NCBI GenBank assembly: GCA_023897205.1
Contig: JAHWDD010000003.1
Location: 4,405,665-4,469,664 of the forward strand
DNA from: Exophiala sp. HKRS030
Lineage: Eukaryota > Ascomycota > Eurotiomycetes > Chaetothyriales > Herpotrichiellaceae
Direction: 5' to 3'
DNA length: 64,000 nt
The translations under genes were made by a program, and so were the position numbers. Under the pieces are notes generated by a model that did no database searches, was not told where the DNA came from, and saw only the letters and a program-made list of their open reading frames with translations. Positions 46,954-57,179 of the stretch are shown piece after piece. How positions within the stretch are numbered: position 1 is the first letter of the stretch; each line of letters begins with the position of its first letter.

Positions 46954-47502
46954 TCACTTACTTAGATACACCAGCCAACCCATCCCCAGGACAGCTATTA
47001 GAGAAATAGACCACGTCACTTTCCCCGGCGAGGAATTAGGAGTACCATAAACACAAGCCCAGCCCGACAAGATTGCTCCGCCGCCGCATTGTAAAGGTCG
47101 TAGAGGAGGTTCAGCAATACCGTCATTCTTGCATTGTTCCGTTGTCGATCCTGGAGGACAACATTTCTGCGTAGACCAGCCATCAGAACCACCGCTGAAG
47201 AGAATCAATGACCATTGTGATGGACAACAAGAGCCCCAACCAGTGTTTCCAGCGTTGCGAATGAGAAAGCAGTAACCAGTTTCACAGTATTGCTCAGTCG
47301 ACGGGTTTGGACATGAATTCTGCCGACTTTCGAGGATATTATATTGAAGGCCTATATTTGTCGAAGAATTGATTGTTTCGTTTTGGATTGTTAGATGGCC
47401 TTGATCGGATGATCCCGAAGCGCCCGAGGCGGCCGCAAAATACCCCTGTGCACGCAGCAATGTCCCAATGATTATGGTAGCTAAGACTCTGAGTGCGCAC
47501 AT
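46954..47502 (-). CDS. Small Cys-rich secreted protein with C-terminal hydrophobic anchor
   Basis: Not assigned to a named family. The likely start is MCALRVLATIIIGTLLRAQG at 47502, a clear signal peptide; the longer frame from 47661 puts 53 unlikely residues before it. The mature part has ten Cys including two CC pairs (WGSCCPSQW, QKCCPPGST), several N-glycosylation sites (QNETINSS), and a Gly/Ser-rich start. It ends KVTWSISLIAVLGMGWLVYLSK, a GPI signal or a membrane helix. Single exon, about 182 residues. A surface or effector-like protein is the cautious reading. Confidence 0.65.
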   Translation of the reverse strand: MCALRVLATIIIGTLLRAQGYFAAASGASGSSDQGHLTIQNETINSSTNIGLQYNILESRQNSCPNPSTEQYCETGYCFLIRNAGNTGWGSCCPSQWSLILFSGGSDGWSTQKCCPPGSTTEQCKNDGIAEPPLRPLQCGGGAILSGWACVYGTPNSSPGKVTWSISLIAVLGMGWLVYLSK

Positions 47503-47732
47503 ATTGATGTGACAATACATGTGAACCTCCTGGCTAAGGAATAAGCTTTTCTGCAGATCCCTAGGAGATATATGGATCCAAAGGTTGACATTGTGAATGC
47601 TGGCTGTCACCGGAAGCTGAATAAGTCGTAAGCCGAGCCTGATCCGTGGGGAGCTTCCCATTGGTCGTAACCTGACCTCCGCACTTTGCCTTATACGATG
47701 TCGGCCATGTAGTGCGTTGTAATTTCACGTAA

Positions 47733-50255
47733 TCAGATTTGGTCTAGTATGCCTCGAACTTCGAGTGACACGGCCTCTGCAGATTTCAATGTCATGACGG
47801 CCGCCTTCTGAGCGAGGGGCACGATTTCATCCAGCACGTGGCCCTTGGCAAGGCCTGCAACAATGACACCAAGCATCGTATCGCCTATACCATTGACAGA
47901 CACAATTTCTGATTGTTCGATCTGTTTCGTTGGTGGCAGAAGTCGCATATAGACACCTCCAATGTCCGAGTCATTAGAGAAATTTCGTGCAATGACAAAC
48001 CGTGCATGTTCAGGATCGGTCAACTTTTCGTCACGTTGGCTCAGTAGAGTAGTGAGTAGACTACCTTTGTATCCTAGTTTGGTCACTAGGTTTGGAATAA
48101 AAGGTAGCAATTGGATGCATTGTTGAGGTATGCCTTGTTCGACCAAATCTGAGCCAGCAACAGCAACAAGTCTGTCTCGAGATGCCGCTCCGGTAAATCC
48201 AAAACTATCAATTACTTTCCACCATGCTTCTGACTCAAACATCAGCGTGTCTCGGGCCGATTCATAAATGGAGGTCAGCTCCATTTGGTTTGGAGAAGCC
48301 AGACTAACAATATGATTTGGAACGACCTTCGAAGGGGACATTATTGTCGTGGATGAATGAAACAAGCGTGCTGCTTTCGCAGTCGACACAGGTTCGAAAG
48401 CAACCTTGACATCTTGTGATTTTGCAGCGGATAGTATCGATGATAGAATCGCTGGAGACCAATTCGCGTCCACGACGGCCCATTTTGGACAGCTCTTTTT
48501 GATGGCTTCCAGCCAGTAGTTGGTTGACTCTAATTCTGGTCTGAGCAGAATAGACATGTCCGCCATGGCCATCGTAAGGTCTTTCTTGGTGTCATTGACA
48601 GCCACATACTGGGCGGTTCTTGCACCTTCTGAAGTTGGTAGCTGTCGTATGTATTTTGAAGGGAGACCAGTCTGTCTGATATGCTCAAGGAGAGATTGCC
48701 CGGCCAGATCATCGGCCACAACGCTAGCTAGAGCCACCTTTGCTCCAGCTAGATGTGCTGCTACTGCCACGTTGTGACCGACACCGCCAGCTGATTGCGT
48801 GATTTTGGAAGGGTTTGAAGTGTGCATGACAGGCGACACCTCTGATATCTTTTCGGATAGTGGCTGATAATCGCATATAGTATCGCTTGCGAGAGATCCG
48901 GCCACAAAGACATCGACCGTGTCAAGATCTGGTGAGTCTTGGGGCGGCACATCTGGTTTCGCGTTGCTCGAAGGGGTTGGAGAACAGTTATGCGCTTTCT
49001 TGGTCGTCGAAAAGGGGCTTTCCAAGTCAGCACATGTCTCGGCGAGCACCAAAAAAAGTCTAACATGGCTCACCGCTGTGCTACAGCTCCGTCTCTCCTC
49101 TCAAGCTTTGCCAACTCCACAGCAACTTTTGTCCCTCGAATAATATTGGCCTCGACCAAAGCCGTGTTGGCCGTCACTGTAGCACCATCGCTCAGTTCTC
49201 TGATACGCTTCAGAATATAGGGAGTATTCGCATTTCCTCGAATACCATTCTTGTCGGCCTCAGCAACGGCGACGGCGATGTACTCGTCAATGACACCTTT
49301 ATCCATGGCCGCTTTCTCGGGAACTGGATTCGCAAAGAGCAATCCAGAATGAACGGGAAGTGTTGATTGAGCAAAGACAATAGCAGCTGCGTCTGCCTCG
49401 TCTAGGATAGTCTGTGGGCTCCTCACACCACTATCCCTGGACCAGAAAGCAGGAAAGTCGACTTTACCTCGACGGCCATCTGCGAAAGTCCCGACCCCTA
49501 CGCCTTGGGTTTCAAGATACTCCAATGTTCTTGGTATGTCGAGGAAACTTTTACAGCCCGAACTGATAACAGCAACTGGTGTTCTTCCCAACTCGGTCAA
49601 ATCTGCAGAAATATCCATGGAATTTTCACCTCCACGATGTACACCACCGAGGCCACCAGTGGCAAAGATCCTGATACCAGCAAGGTGTGCAAGTATCATG
49701 GTAGCAGCAATTGTAGTACCTCCATTCAACTTTTGACCTCGCAAACCAAGTCCACCGATGAAACCGAGGTCTCTCCTGGACAATTTCCATGTCGTCTCTT
49801 CTCCAGCGGTCTTGATCAATTGTATCAACTCTTCAGGTTGCATGCCAACATGGGCCACACCGTTAAGGACGCCAATCGTGGCTGGGATGCCCCCATGGAC
49901 CCGGACGAGGGATTCGAGGTGAGAAGCCAGAGCGACATTTTCAGGGTAGGGATAACCTGAATACACATGAGTCAGGAGTGTCTGTTTTCAGAGATGGGGT
50001 TCTGAAAGTACCGTGGGTGTATATAGTCGTCTCTAGAGCAACGACAGGCTTGCCAGTCGCTAAAGCATCCTTGACCTCTTCAGAGATATGTAATAACCTA
50101 TCTCTTCCAGACCGAGAATCGCCTGTAATAGTTCGACGGGTAAATCTCTTTCGGAGGCAACCTCGCTGTAGTATCGATCGTGTTGAAACTAGGGTACGAC
50201 CATGTAGGGTCATTGTGGTCATGAACGAAGGAAGTGAAATCCTCGGGATGGTCAA
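47733..50255 (-). CDS. Bifunctional pseudouridine-5'-phosphate glycosidase / PfkB-family kinase
   Basis: One fused protein that would phosphorylate pseudouridine and split it into uracil and ribose 5-phosphate. Exon 1 encodes a basic leader and GKPVVALETTIYTHG (glycosidase catalytic Glu); a short intron rejoins at GYPYPENVALASHLES. The glycosidase domain continues with GVHRGGENSMDISADLTELG and VAVISSGCKSFLDI (the lysine used in catalysis by PsuG relatives). The intron near 49076-49020 (GTGAGC, GCTGAC branch) joins AVAQR to PFSTTKKAH in frame, so there is no separate kinase gene. The kinase domain has AGGVGHNVAVAAHLAGAKV and the PfkB signature VNGIGDTMLGVIVAGL. The start could be 50255, 50222 or 50213; the leader may be mitochondrial. 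Frame intact. Confidence 0.9.
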
Positions 50256-50855
50256 TCAAAGGACATCCTCGCGAGGTCAAAGTATCTTTTGGAGAACACT
50301 TCCGGAAATGTGTGGGCCACGTGGAGAACGCGACGAGAGGCTCTTTGACCGTTACGAGGTGGACAAGGCACGACGAGGTCGATTGGTTGTCGGTGGTCTC
50401 CAGTGGCGCCCCTCCATCGCCAAAACGTCCTCCTGGCTCCTGCCTGGCTCCTGCCTTCCCAGCCCTCCCGTGCCTTCCCTTTCGGTCCTGGGCACAAGAA
50501 CCAACAACGTCATAATCAACACGTGAATCAAAGGCTATCCTCACCCTCCTCGTATCCCTCCTCCTCTTCTACTTCCAGATCCTACGATCTACGATCCATG
50601 ATCCACGAAACGTCGGACGTCCTCGGCAGCATTACATCAATGAGCAAAGTTTAGAGTGGGAACTTCCGTCCAAGTTTTATGAATGATCTCTCAAATTGTC
50701 CAAGAAATAACGAATGTCACTTGATTCTGGATAGCATTTTATGTCATACCACATGTCCATGCTTCCTCCCTCCTTGCTATCACTTTCTCGATAATTAGTG
50801 ACATATCTACCCATCATCACATACCAATACGACTGAAGACAAAACAAGGTACAAA
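50256..50855. promoter_or_regulatory. Bidirectional upstream region of pseudouridine enzyme and DLH/SnoaL-like genes
   Basis: A 600-base divergent region. GC-rich on the left, CT-rich in the middle (50540-50580). Open frames here are compositional and not supported as genes. Confidence 0.45.
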
Positions 50856-52057
50856 ATGGTACGCATCGACGTGGGCGGGTTCCCAACCATCAATCTAGAC
50901 ACTGCTCCTGGCGGGGCTCAACGTACCAAAGAACGTCTCCGTCGACGAATTCGAGGCGGCAACGCCAGCCGTAGCATCAACCTAAGCTGGAATACTAGCG
51001 TGCCACGACTAGTCCTTACCAGCGACACAGATGAGTTCGACCCAACGATAATCCAGCATTTCCAGCAAGAAGGCTTCCAGCTGGCATATCTGGCGTACGA
51101 GGGTAACCGCTCGGAATATCTATCTCGACTACAACACCTACAGGATCCATTGGAATTAGGGGAGAAGTATGCCATTGTGGCATATGGCGACGCCGCAGCA
51201 CTGGTGCTCGAGGCATGCATGAAACCCATGCCGAAGCTGGTCGCGGTCATCGCCTACTACCCGCCGTATATGCCACGCACCAACACCAACTTCCCACCAA
51301 CTTTAAACGTGCAGATCCACCTGACAGCGGCAGAGAAATTTGGTACACGACACCCGAGCTATCGATACCCAGATGCAAAACCTGGATTTGCAGAGCACGA
51401 TCTCGATGAATTCAACAGCACGGCTGCTGGACTAGCATGGTCACGCGACATCGCACTCTTACGGCGCGCCTTCGATATGCCTGAGTACGACATCGAGGCC
51501 ATCTGGGACGACCAAATCTCCCACCTGTTCCGTGATAAAGACGCCGACAAGGCAATCGACTTAATGGTCCGCGACGAACCGTACGTCAACCACGTGCCAA
51601 CCATGACTGGCGGGTTTGGTCAAGACGAGCTCCGCCGGTTTTATACAGATTTCTTCGTCGCTGAAAACCCAAACGATCTACGTGTCAAATTACTATCACG
51701 CACCGTCGGCCCGACCGCGTTGTTGACGAGATTTCCCTCAAATTCACACATACCACGGAAATGCCATGGATCCTGCCTGGTGTTCCGCCGACAGAGAAAC
51801 GAGTCGAGGTCGTTCTGGTCAGTATTGTCAGCGTCCGGGGCGGAAAGTTATATCACGAACATATCCATTGGGATCAAGCGTCAGTCCTGGTGCAGGTCGG
51901 GCTGATTGATCCAAAAGTCATCCCGGATACGTTCAAGACTGCAGAAGAGGGACGGGAGAAAGAAGTCAAGAGATTGCCCGTGTATGGTAAAGAGGTTGCG
52001 AGGAAGGTCGCTGATGCTGATAGATACGATAGTAACGATTTGATACCCGATTGGTGA
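50856..52057 (+). CDS. Dienelactone hydrolase-like / SnoaL-like two-domain protein (one-base frameshift)
   Basis: About 400 residues. The N-terminal half is alpha/beta-hydrolase-like (RLVLTSDTDEFDPTIIQHFQ, KYAIVAYGDAAALVLEACM, KLVAVIAYYPPYMP). The usual DLH nucleophile Cys is not visible: the elbow reads AYGDAA. The C-terminal half resembles SnoaL/NTF2 folds (VNHVPTMTGGFGQDELRRFYTDFF). After LLSRTVG the frame breaks; one extra C in the C3 run at 51710-51712 restores PDRVVDEISLKFTHTTEMPW and HEHIHWDQASVLVQVGLIDP up to 52057. Without it the protein ends at 51905 with an unrelated tail. Function unknown; it may be a non-catalytic or unusual member. Confidence 0.78.
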
Positions 52058-52281
52058 TTTTGACAATAATTGAGTGTGGGATGTGAGGTGTTTGTCCTAT
52101 AGGCCTAGTAGTGATAATTTACCATGTAGTATATGCATTTATTCCAGAATCAAATAACAAAACTCCTTGATCCAGTCGATGCTCCCAAACATGCATACCC
52201 AAGACCAAACAAAAGACCTGCTCAACCATTTCAACAAGTTCCATGCCATGATCTAGCATCCTCCCTCTCTCTCTCCCGGCC

Positions 52282-53199
52282 TCACAGCTTCGGCGGCAAC
52301 CGCACGCCACTAGTCTGCGCCACGACCGAGATCTCGCCCTTGACAAACCCATCCCAAATCTCCCTGAACCTGCTCGGCTCGGTGCGCGCATAGTCCTCGA
52401 CGTCCTTCCAAAACCTCGTCCTCACGCCGTCTTTGCTGATATACTCGAGATCCGGGGTCACGATCTGCGTGTGCAGATACTCGACGCCCAGGCGCTGACT
52501 CTCGGCCTGGCCCAGCAGCGCCTCCAGACGGGGGATATGCTCGCGGCTCTCGATGCGCATGTGCTCGGCCAGCTCGGCGAACAAGGCGCCAACCCTCGCT
52601 GGGAACTGCGACAGATCGAGGTCCGATGCCGAGTCGAAGATGGACAATAACTCGGCGCGCGCGGCCGTGTGGTCGCGGCGGTCGTGCTCGGCCATCTCAA
52701 TGCCCTCCTGGCCCAGGTGTGTGATGAACGCCGGCCGCATGACCACGTCTTCGGAGAAATCGTGCCGGATCAGCCGCCAGGTGACGTCGAGCAGCAGCCG
52801 GCGGCGGTCTTCGGGCGTGCTTGCGTGTTTGAGGTCGGCGGCGCTTTGGTTAATGGCCGCGTGGTCGGCGTCGATGACTTTGGAGAATGTGATGGCCCCG
52901 CCGTCGTGGGTCCACGTGGAGGGTTTTGTGGTGGTTGATGGCGTGCTGGCTTCGCTTGGCGTAGGTGTTGGTGGTGTGGGTGGTTGAGAAGGTCGGCGGG
53001 TGGATGATCTCAAGAGCTTTTTCATGGTGATGGACGGTCCAGCGAAGGACGACGAGCGCAAAGAGAGAAGGGTAAGAGTGTGTTTAGGACTAGCAGAGTG
53101 GTATGTACCTGGTAATAACGTCGATGCTCGATGGCGAACGAGTGATAGCGTCCGTGGGCAAGGAGGAAAAGAACGAAGGAAGGTTTTTATAGGGCGCAA
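52282..53199 (-). CDS. Hemerythrin/HHE cation-binding domain protein
   Basis: 305 residues, single exon. The long Ser/Thr/Arg-rich N-terminus could be a mitochondrial leader (start 53199) or the protein may start at MKKLLRSSTRRPSQ, 53025. A Pro/Thr linker follows. The HHE four-helix domain has KVIDADHAAINQSAADLKHA, WRLIRHDFSEDVVMRPAFI, MAEHDRRDHTAARAELLSI and LAEHMRIESREHIPRLEALL, with the His and Glu that bind a di-iron site. Such proteins bind iron or oxygen in fungi; the exact role is open. GC content is higher than in neighbours and the frame is intact. Confidence 0.85.
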   Translation of the reverse strand: MRPIKTFLRSFPPCPRTLSLVRHRASTLLPGTYHSASPKHTLTLLSLRSSSFAGPSITMKKLLRSSTRRPSQPPTPPTPTPSEASTPSTTTKPSTWTHDGGAITFSKVIDADHAAINQSAADLKHASTPEDRRRLLLDVTWRLIRHDFSEDVVMRPAFITHLGQEGIEMAEHDRRDHTAARAELLSIFDSASDLDLSQFPARVGALFAELAEHMRIESREHIPRLEALLGQAESQRLGVEYLHTQIVTPDLEYISKDGVRTRFWKDVEDYARTEPSRFREIWDGFVKGEISVVAQTSGVRLPPKL

Positions 53200-54455
53200 G
53201 TCCAGACTGATGACAGGCGGTCAATGCTGTGTTATGAGTAGCAGGCCAGCGCAGACATGACGCACCATGCGATGACAGCCACAGTAGAAAAGAGTTGTCG
53301 AATGAATGAGTTTGGCCCAGTAAATGAAAGGAAGAACGGGTCAGAAGGGGGCTGCCTGAAAGAAGGGTGGTCCAAGGAGGGGACCGTCAGTTTAGCAACT
53401 TTAGGTAATATGCAGGTAGGTAGTTGGTGCTGAATGTGACCTTGGTTGCTCATGTCCAAATTCAAGGACTAACCAGCTACCTGACTAGCAGTGTACACGA
53501 TCGTGTCACCCCGGGGTGACCGAAGGAGAAGAAGCAGAAGAGGCGTCCTAAGGCCTCATGACGCCGAGCAACGGAACTGACCGACAACTGTGGAATCGGG
53601 GCCAGCGCGGTAGAAAGACTCGATGAGGCCCAAACAGAGAAAAGAGGTTGTGACTCGGGACGAGGATTCAAGATGCCCCTCCAAGAATACAAAAGTACCT
53701 TTTGCGATGAGTCTTTGTTTCGTTGACTCCCCTGGTTCCATCCGAGGGAGCTAAACTCGGACAGGGAAAGCGACTGCCATAGTGGTGGATCTAGGGACTT
53801 TATGTATGATGGGGTGGCGATGTGCCAGGTCATCCTAGTAAGTTAAGCACATAGGTGGTTAGCTTGATCCAGAGGATGTGGTGGCGGTCAAAGGCCTGTG
53901 TCGAGAAATGATTCAAAGTCCAGAGTCCAGAAGTCCAGTTCTTTTACTACGAAAGTCAACTTCAGATCCTGTGCGCCGGAATGAGGTCAGGTTGGATGGC
54001 TTGTGATCATACGAAACCTGTGCTCGAAAGAGGTTGAATGGAAGGCAACTCTGATAATGCCAATAGCAAGAGCAAAGACATGTTTGTCGTCTGTCAATCA
54101 ATACATTACATATACTAAGCCAGCCTCAGGTCTTGGTTGAGGTTAGCCGACCTCTATAATCAGACCATCAAAGCATCAAACAATTCTCCATTGGTTCCCA
54201 TGTCCGCTCCTAAGAATGGTTATCCTCCCATTCGAGGTTCGAGTCCATACACTGGATCCCAGGAGAAGCGTGCAAACATATCATCTCCCGAGTCCCGACA
54301 GACAGGCAAACATGGCCTATGCATGATCCTCCACAAAATCGCTTGAACGCAGCAGACTGCCAAAATCATTCCAGTCATCCAAAATCGGTAGCTCATCAGG
54401 CGGAGCTATTCCACAATTACGCCAAAGGCATTATCATCGCCGACTCAATATCACC
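53200..54455. other. Intergenic region, no gene recognised
   Basis: 1.26 kb between the HHE gene start and the TCO89 stop. A short tandem AGTCCAG repeat is at about 53917-53940. Open frames here have no domains. Confidence 0.45.
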
Positions 54456-56219
54456 TCATCGGGAGGTGACGTACTCTCCCGAGTCATAAAGTTCTCGACT
54501 CTCCCATATCCTTCGTATCAATGCCTGTTCCGGTGATAGACCATCCTGCTCATCTTCTTGAGACCCTTCCGGACTACCTTGCGATGGCGTTACTTCTATG
54601 TCGTCATGGCTGGTCTGTCGTTGGAAGTGAACTCTGGAACCTCGGCCACGACTTGACGATCGAGAGCTTGGAAATGTCGTTCGCTTATCCTCAAAGCTAC
54701 GACTGATAGGTGGTTTTGCACCTCCGTTGACATTATTTGTGCTGGGTCCCCGTCGACTTTGTGGTCGTCCCTTGGTAAATTGTGCAGCCGAAGGGCTTTG
54801 ACCAACATGTTCTGGAAGTTCGCCACTCTCCTTCAGTCGAATCATGCTTTCAATAATCGGACTCCTGAACCTCCGCACTACGCTCAGTTGCTTTACTGCA
54901 ATATCATAATCCTGCTGGGCCGCTCTACCTTCGCCCATGAAAGTCCGACCTCCGGGCATGTTTCGAGTGCGGCTTCTGGAACCGGCCCGGCTGTGTAGGG
55001 ATGTAGAAGACCCAAGATCCAGCCCCATTCCAGAAGCTGGAGGTGTTGATAGGGTCGAGGCGCCGAGTCTGATCATTTCTCTCCTCTGCAAATCCAACTT
55101 TTGTTGAGTTCGAGATATGGGTTGAGAACTGCCTCGCGCTTTCTGTATTAAACGAGCCTTTTCAGGGCTTTCCGACGCCTGTGGTTTGTAGTTGGAGAGA
55201 AATCCCGTGGGGGAGTCCACATCGGAACCATCGTCGATGACGCGTTGCGAAGAACTAGGCGTCTCCTGTGACAGAAAGCGTGAAACACCACCATCTACTG
55301 AAGAAGATCCTGCACCACCAGATGTACCTGTTGTTGCATCTATTGACGCAACTTCAACGTGTTCAGGACGAGAAAAGGACCTCGTGGAATCACTTCTAGC
55401 AACCTGAGCGGGACCAACATGTGCCGATATAGTAGACATCGCAGGTGGCGCTCTGGATGCACGAGGATTTTGGTGTAGCAGTGGAGGCTCGAGAGGGAGC
55501 TGTGAGGGCGAGACTTCTGAACTCTTTCTCAGGTTGGGCGCGGATCGATTGTTATTCTTGAGCGAGGCTTTTGGAGGTGACGAAGTATGAGACGGATGTG
55601 TTATGGTGAACTCGGACGCTCTTTGTGGAACTGCCTCGCCATTCGGAGTCGCGGCTCTCGCAGGTGTAGAGGTTTTGGAGTTGTTGCGTGTCATCTCGGG
55701 AGATTGTGTTGTAGAATCCTCCCATTCGCCTTCCTCTTCCTCGTCGGATGATCGATCGCCAATCTGAAAAACTCCATCCTTGTTATCTTTGTTCGCCTTG
55801 CTCTTTGGCGCAGGGGCTAGACCAGCCTTCTTGAGCGCAGGGTGGGAAAGGTTGCGAGCCAATGCATTCGCAGAATGATTTTTCCTGAGATTGGCATGTG
55901 ACGAATTCTTGGGCAAGGTTGCATGCGAAGTATTTCTTCGTACCAGAGACGCGCCTGGACTTTGAGGAGGAGTAGGACCACCAGATCGCTTACGTTGATG
56001 ACGCTGTGCATCAGTCGTCAAATTTGCAGTAGAATGAACCTTGCCCAATTTGCTGAGTCCTTTGCCATGCGAGGCATTTCGGGAATGGCGATTTATGGCA
56101 TGAGGACGATGGACTTTATGGGAGGGTGCTTGTTTATTGCTGGATGATAGTGACACGGCTGAGGATGTGCGTTCGTTGAGAGAGGGTCGCTTCATCGGGG
56201 AAGGAGACGTCGAAGGCAT
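54456..56219 (-). CDS. tco89: TORC1 subunit TCO89-like protein
   Basis: 587 residues in one exon, low in complexity and rich in Ser, Arg and Pro. The N-terminus has His/Ser/Lys-rich segments (RHSRNASHGKGLSKLGKVHS) and tandem NTSHATLPKNSSHANLRKN repeats; an acidic segment DRSSDEEEEGEWEDSTTQSP follows, as in the fungal TCO89 family (PF10452). A coiled segment ISRTQQKLDLQRREMIRLGAS and a late helix AAQQDYDIAVKQLSVVRRFR are conserved-looking. TCO89 is a peripheral part of the rapamycin-sensitive TOR complex 1 at the vacuole. The assignment rests on composition and these blocks, so it is less firm than those for enzymes. Confidence 0.72.
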   Translation of the reverse strand: MPSTSPSPMKRPSLNERTSSAVSLSSSNKQAPSHKVHRPHAINRHSRNASHGKGLSKLGKVHSTANLTTDAQRHQRKRSGGPTPPQSPGASLVRRNTSHATLPKNSSHANLRKNHSANALARNLSHPALKKAGLAPAPKSKANKDNKDGVFQIGDRSSDEEEEGEWEDSTTQSPEMTRNNSKTSTPARAATPNGEAVPQRASEFTITHPSHTSSPPKASLKNNNRSAPNLRKSSEVSPSQLPLEPPLLHQNPRASRAPPAMSTISAHVGPAQVARSDSTRSFSRPEHVEVASIDATTGTSGGAGSSSVDGGVSRFLSQETPSSSQRVIDDGSDVDSPTGFLSNYKPQASESPEKARLIQKARGSSQPISRTQQKLDLQRREMIRLGASTLSTPPASGMGLDLGSSTSLHSRAGSRSRTRNMPGGRTFMGEGRAAQQDYDIAVKQLSVVRRFRSPIIESMIRLKESGELPEHVGQSPSAAQFTKGRPQSRRGPSTNNVNGGAKPPISRSFEDKRTTFPSSRSSSRGRGSRVHFQRQTSHDDIEVTPSQGSPEGSQEDEQDGLSPEQALIRRIWESRELYDSGEYVTSR

Positions 56220-56753
56220 CGTGACAAGGAAGTAGATATGTCAATGTCGGAATATGGGAAGGTTGGTGAAAGGAAAAAGGACTATTGCTGGTGAGACATA
56301 TTAGGTCGAGCTTGTCAAAGTGATGTAAAATGTTGTGATATGGGTACACAAGCTGGACAAGCTGGACAAGTCCAGCAAAATGTCTACTGGTACATGATTC
56401 AGAGCGGACCGTTTCAGTCACTGGGGTTCGATGGAAGCCGGAACGTTGGGTAGTAGTAAGGATAGGCTGGTACAGGCCTGGATTCAATGTATTGGTGGTG
56501 GATGTGACTAGAGTCTATCCAGTGGTGGAGGTCTCGCCCGCATTTTCCTCAGTGGTTGAGAAAGCTGCACGTGATGATCCATTATGCGTTAGTCTGCTCG
56601 AGGCGTGTTCACGTGGTGCCTTCCCCCTCACGTGTCCACATCACCCACGTGACATTAGGTCGGATGTAGAGTTATCCCGATCCGCGACACAGCATTTGAT
56701 TCTGATCTCCTCAGGCTGCTTCTCATCAACAGTCTCGATACCGGTTGTTGAAT
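56220..56753. promoter_or_regulatory. TCO89 upstream region with four CACGTG boxes
   Basis: CACGTG occurs at 56568, 56610, 56629 and 56646, four copies in 84 bases, about 350-430 bases upstream of the TCO89 start. Tandem GCTGGACAA repeats are near 56350. Confidence 0.55.
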
Positions 56754-57179
56754 CTACTCATCCAACCAAATACTGATCCCGAATTTGTTTTCCCATCCTC
56801 CATACCCACTGGAACAAATCCAGGTGCCTTCCCCTGCGCAGTCATGGTTCAAACTGCCCTTAGGCACCAAACACTTCCAAGTTGTGTCGTCATATCCTAT
56901 CAACGAATATGCTTTGACATTGGATGCTTTTCGTGAACAAGTCACTGTGCTAGCATAACAGCTGTACTTTATCGATCCATCAAGGAATAGAGTCTCGCCA
57001 TATATCAGCTCTGCGGTACAATCTGCAAGGTCATCGTTCCACTTCGCTGTGCCAACAACTGTTGGGTCGTCCCTTTTCGTTAATTGACCGCTTGTCTTCG
57101 ATACAGCATCGGTAGGTGATGCATAGCTTGTGGTTATTGAGGTGAATCCCAAAGCTGCAATGAGGTGAGAAAGCTGCAT
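56754..57179 (-). CDS. Small secreted Cys-containing protein with likely Kex2 cleavage
   Basis: 141 residues, one exon, no named family recognised. Signal peptide MQLSHLIAALGFTSITTSYA, then a short pro-segment ending TKRDDPTVV (dibasic Kex2-type site). The mature part of about 105 residues has six Cys (DLADCTAEL, YSCYASTVTCSRK, WKCLVPKG, NHDCAGEG, WICSSGYG), enough for three disulfides, and a Trp/Gly-rich end. This is the pattern of secreted effectors or antimicrobial-type proteins of fungi; function is not assigned. Confidence 0.72.
   Translation of the reverse strand: MQLSHLIAALGFTSITTSYASPTDAVSKTSGQLTKRDDPTVVGTAKWNDDLADCTAELIYGETLFLDGSIKYSCYASTVTCSRKASNVKAYSLIGYDDTTWKCLVPKGSLNHDCAGEGTWICSSGYGGWENKFGISIWLDE

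Noticed and set aside
48919..49073. Separate kinase gene starting at an ATG at 49073
   Set aside because: That ATG lies inside an intron with a good donor and branch site; splicing joins kinase and glycosidase domains in frame.
54230..54260. Sequence GGTTCGAGTCC resembling a tRNA T-loop
   Set aside because: No T-stem pairing and no D-arm or anticodon arm in the preceding 60 bases.
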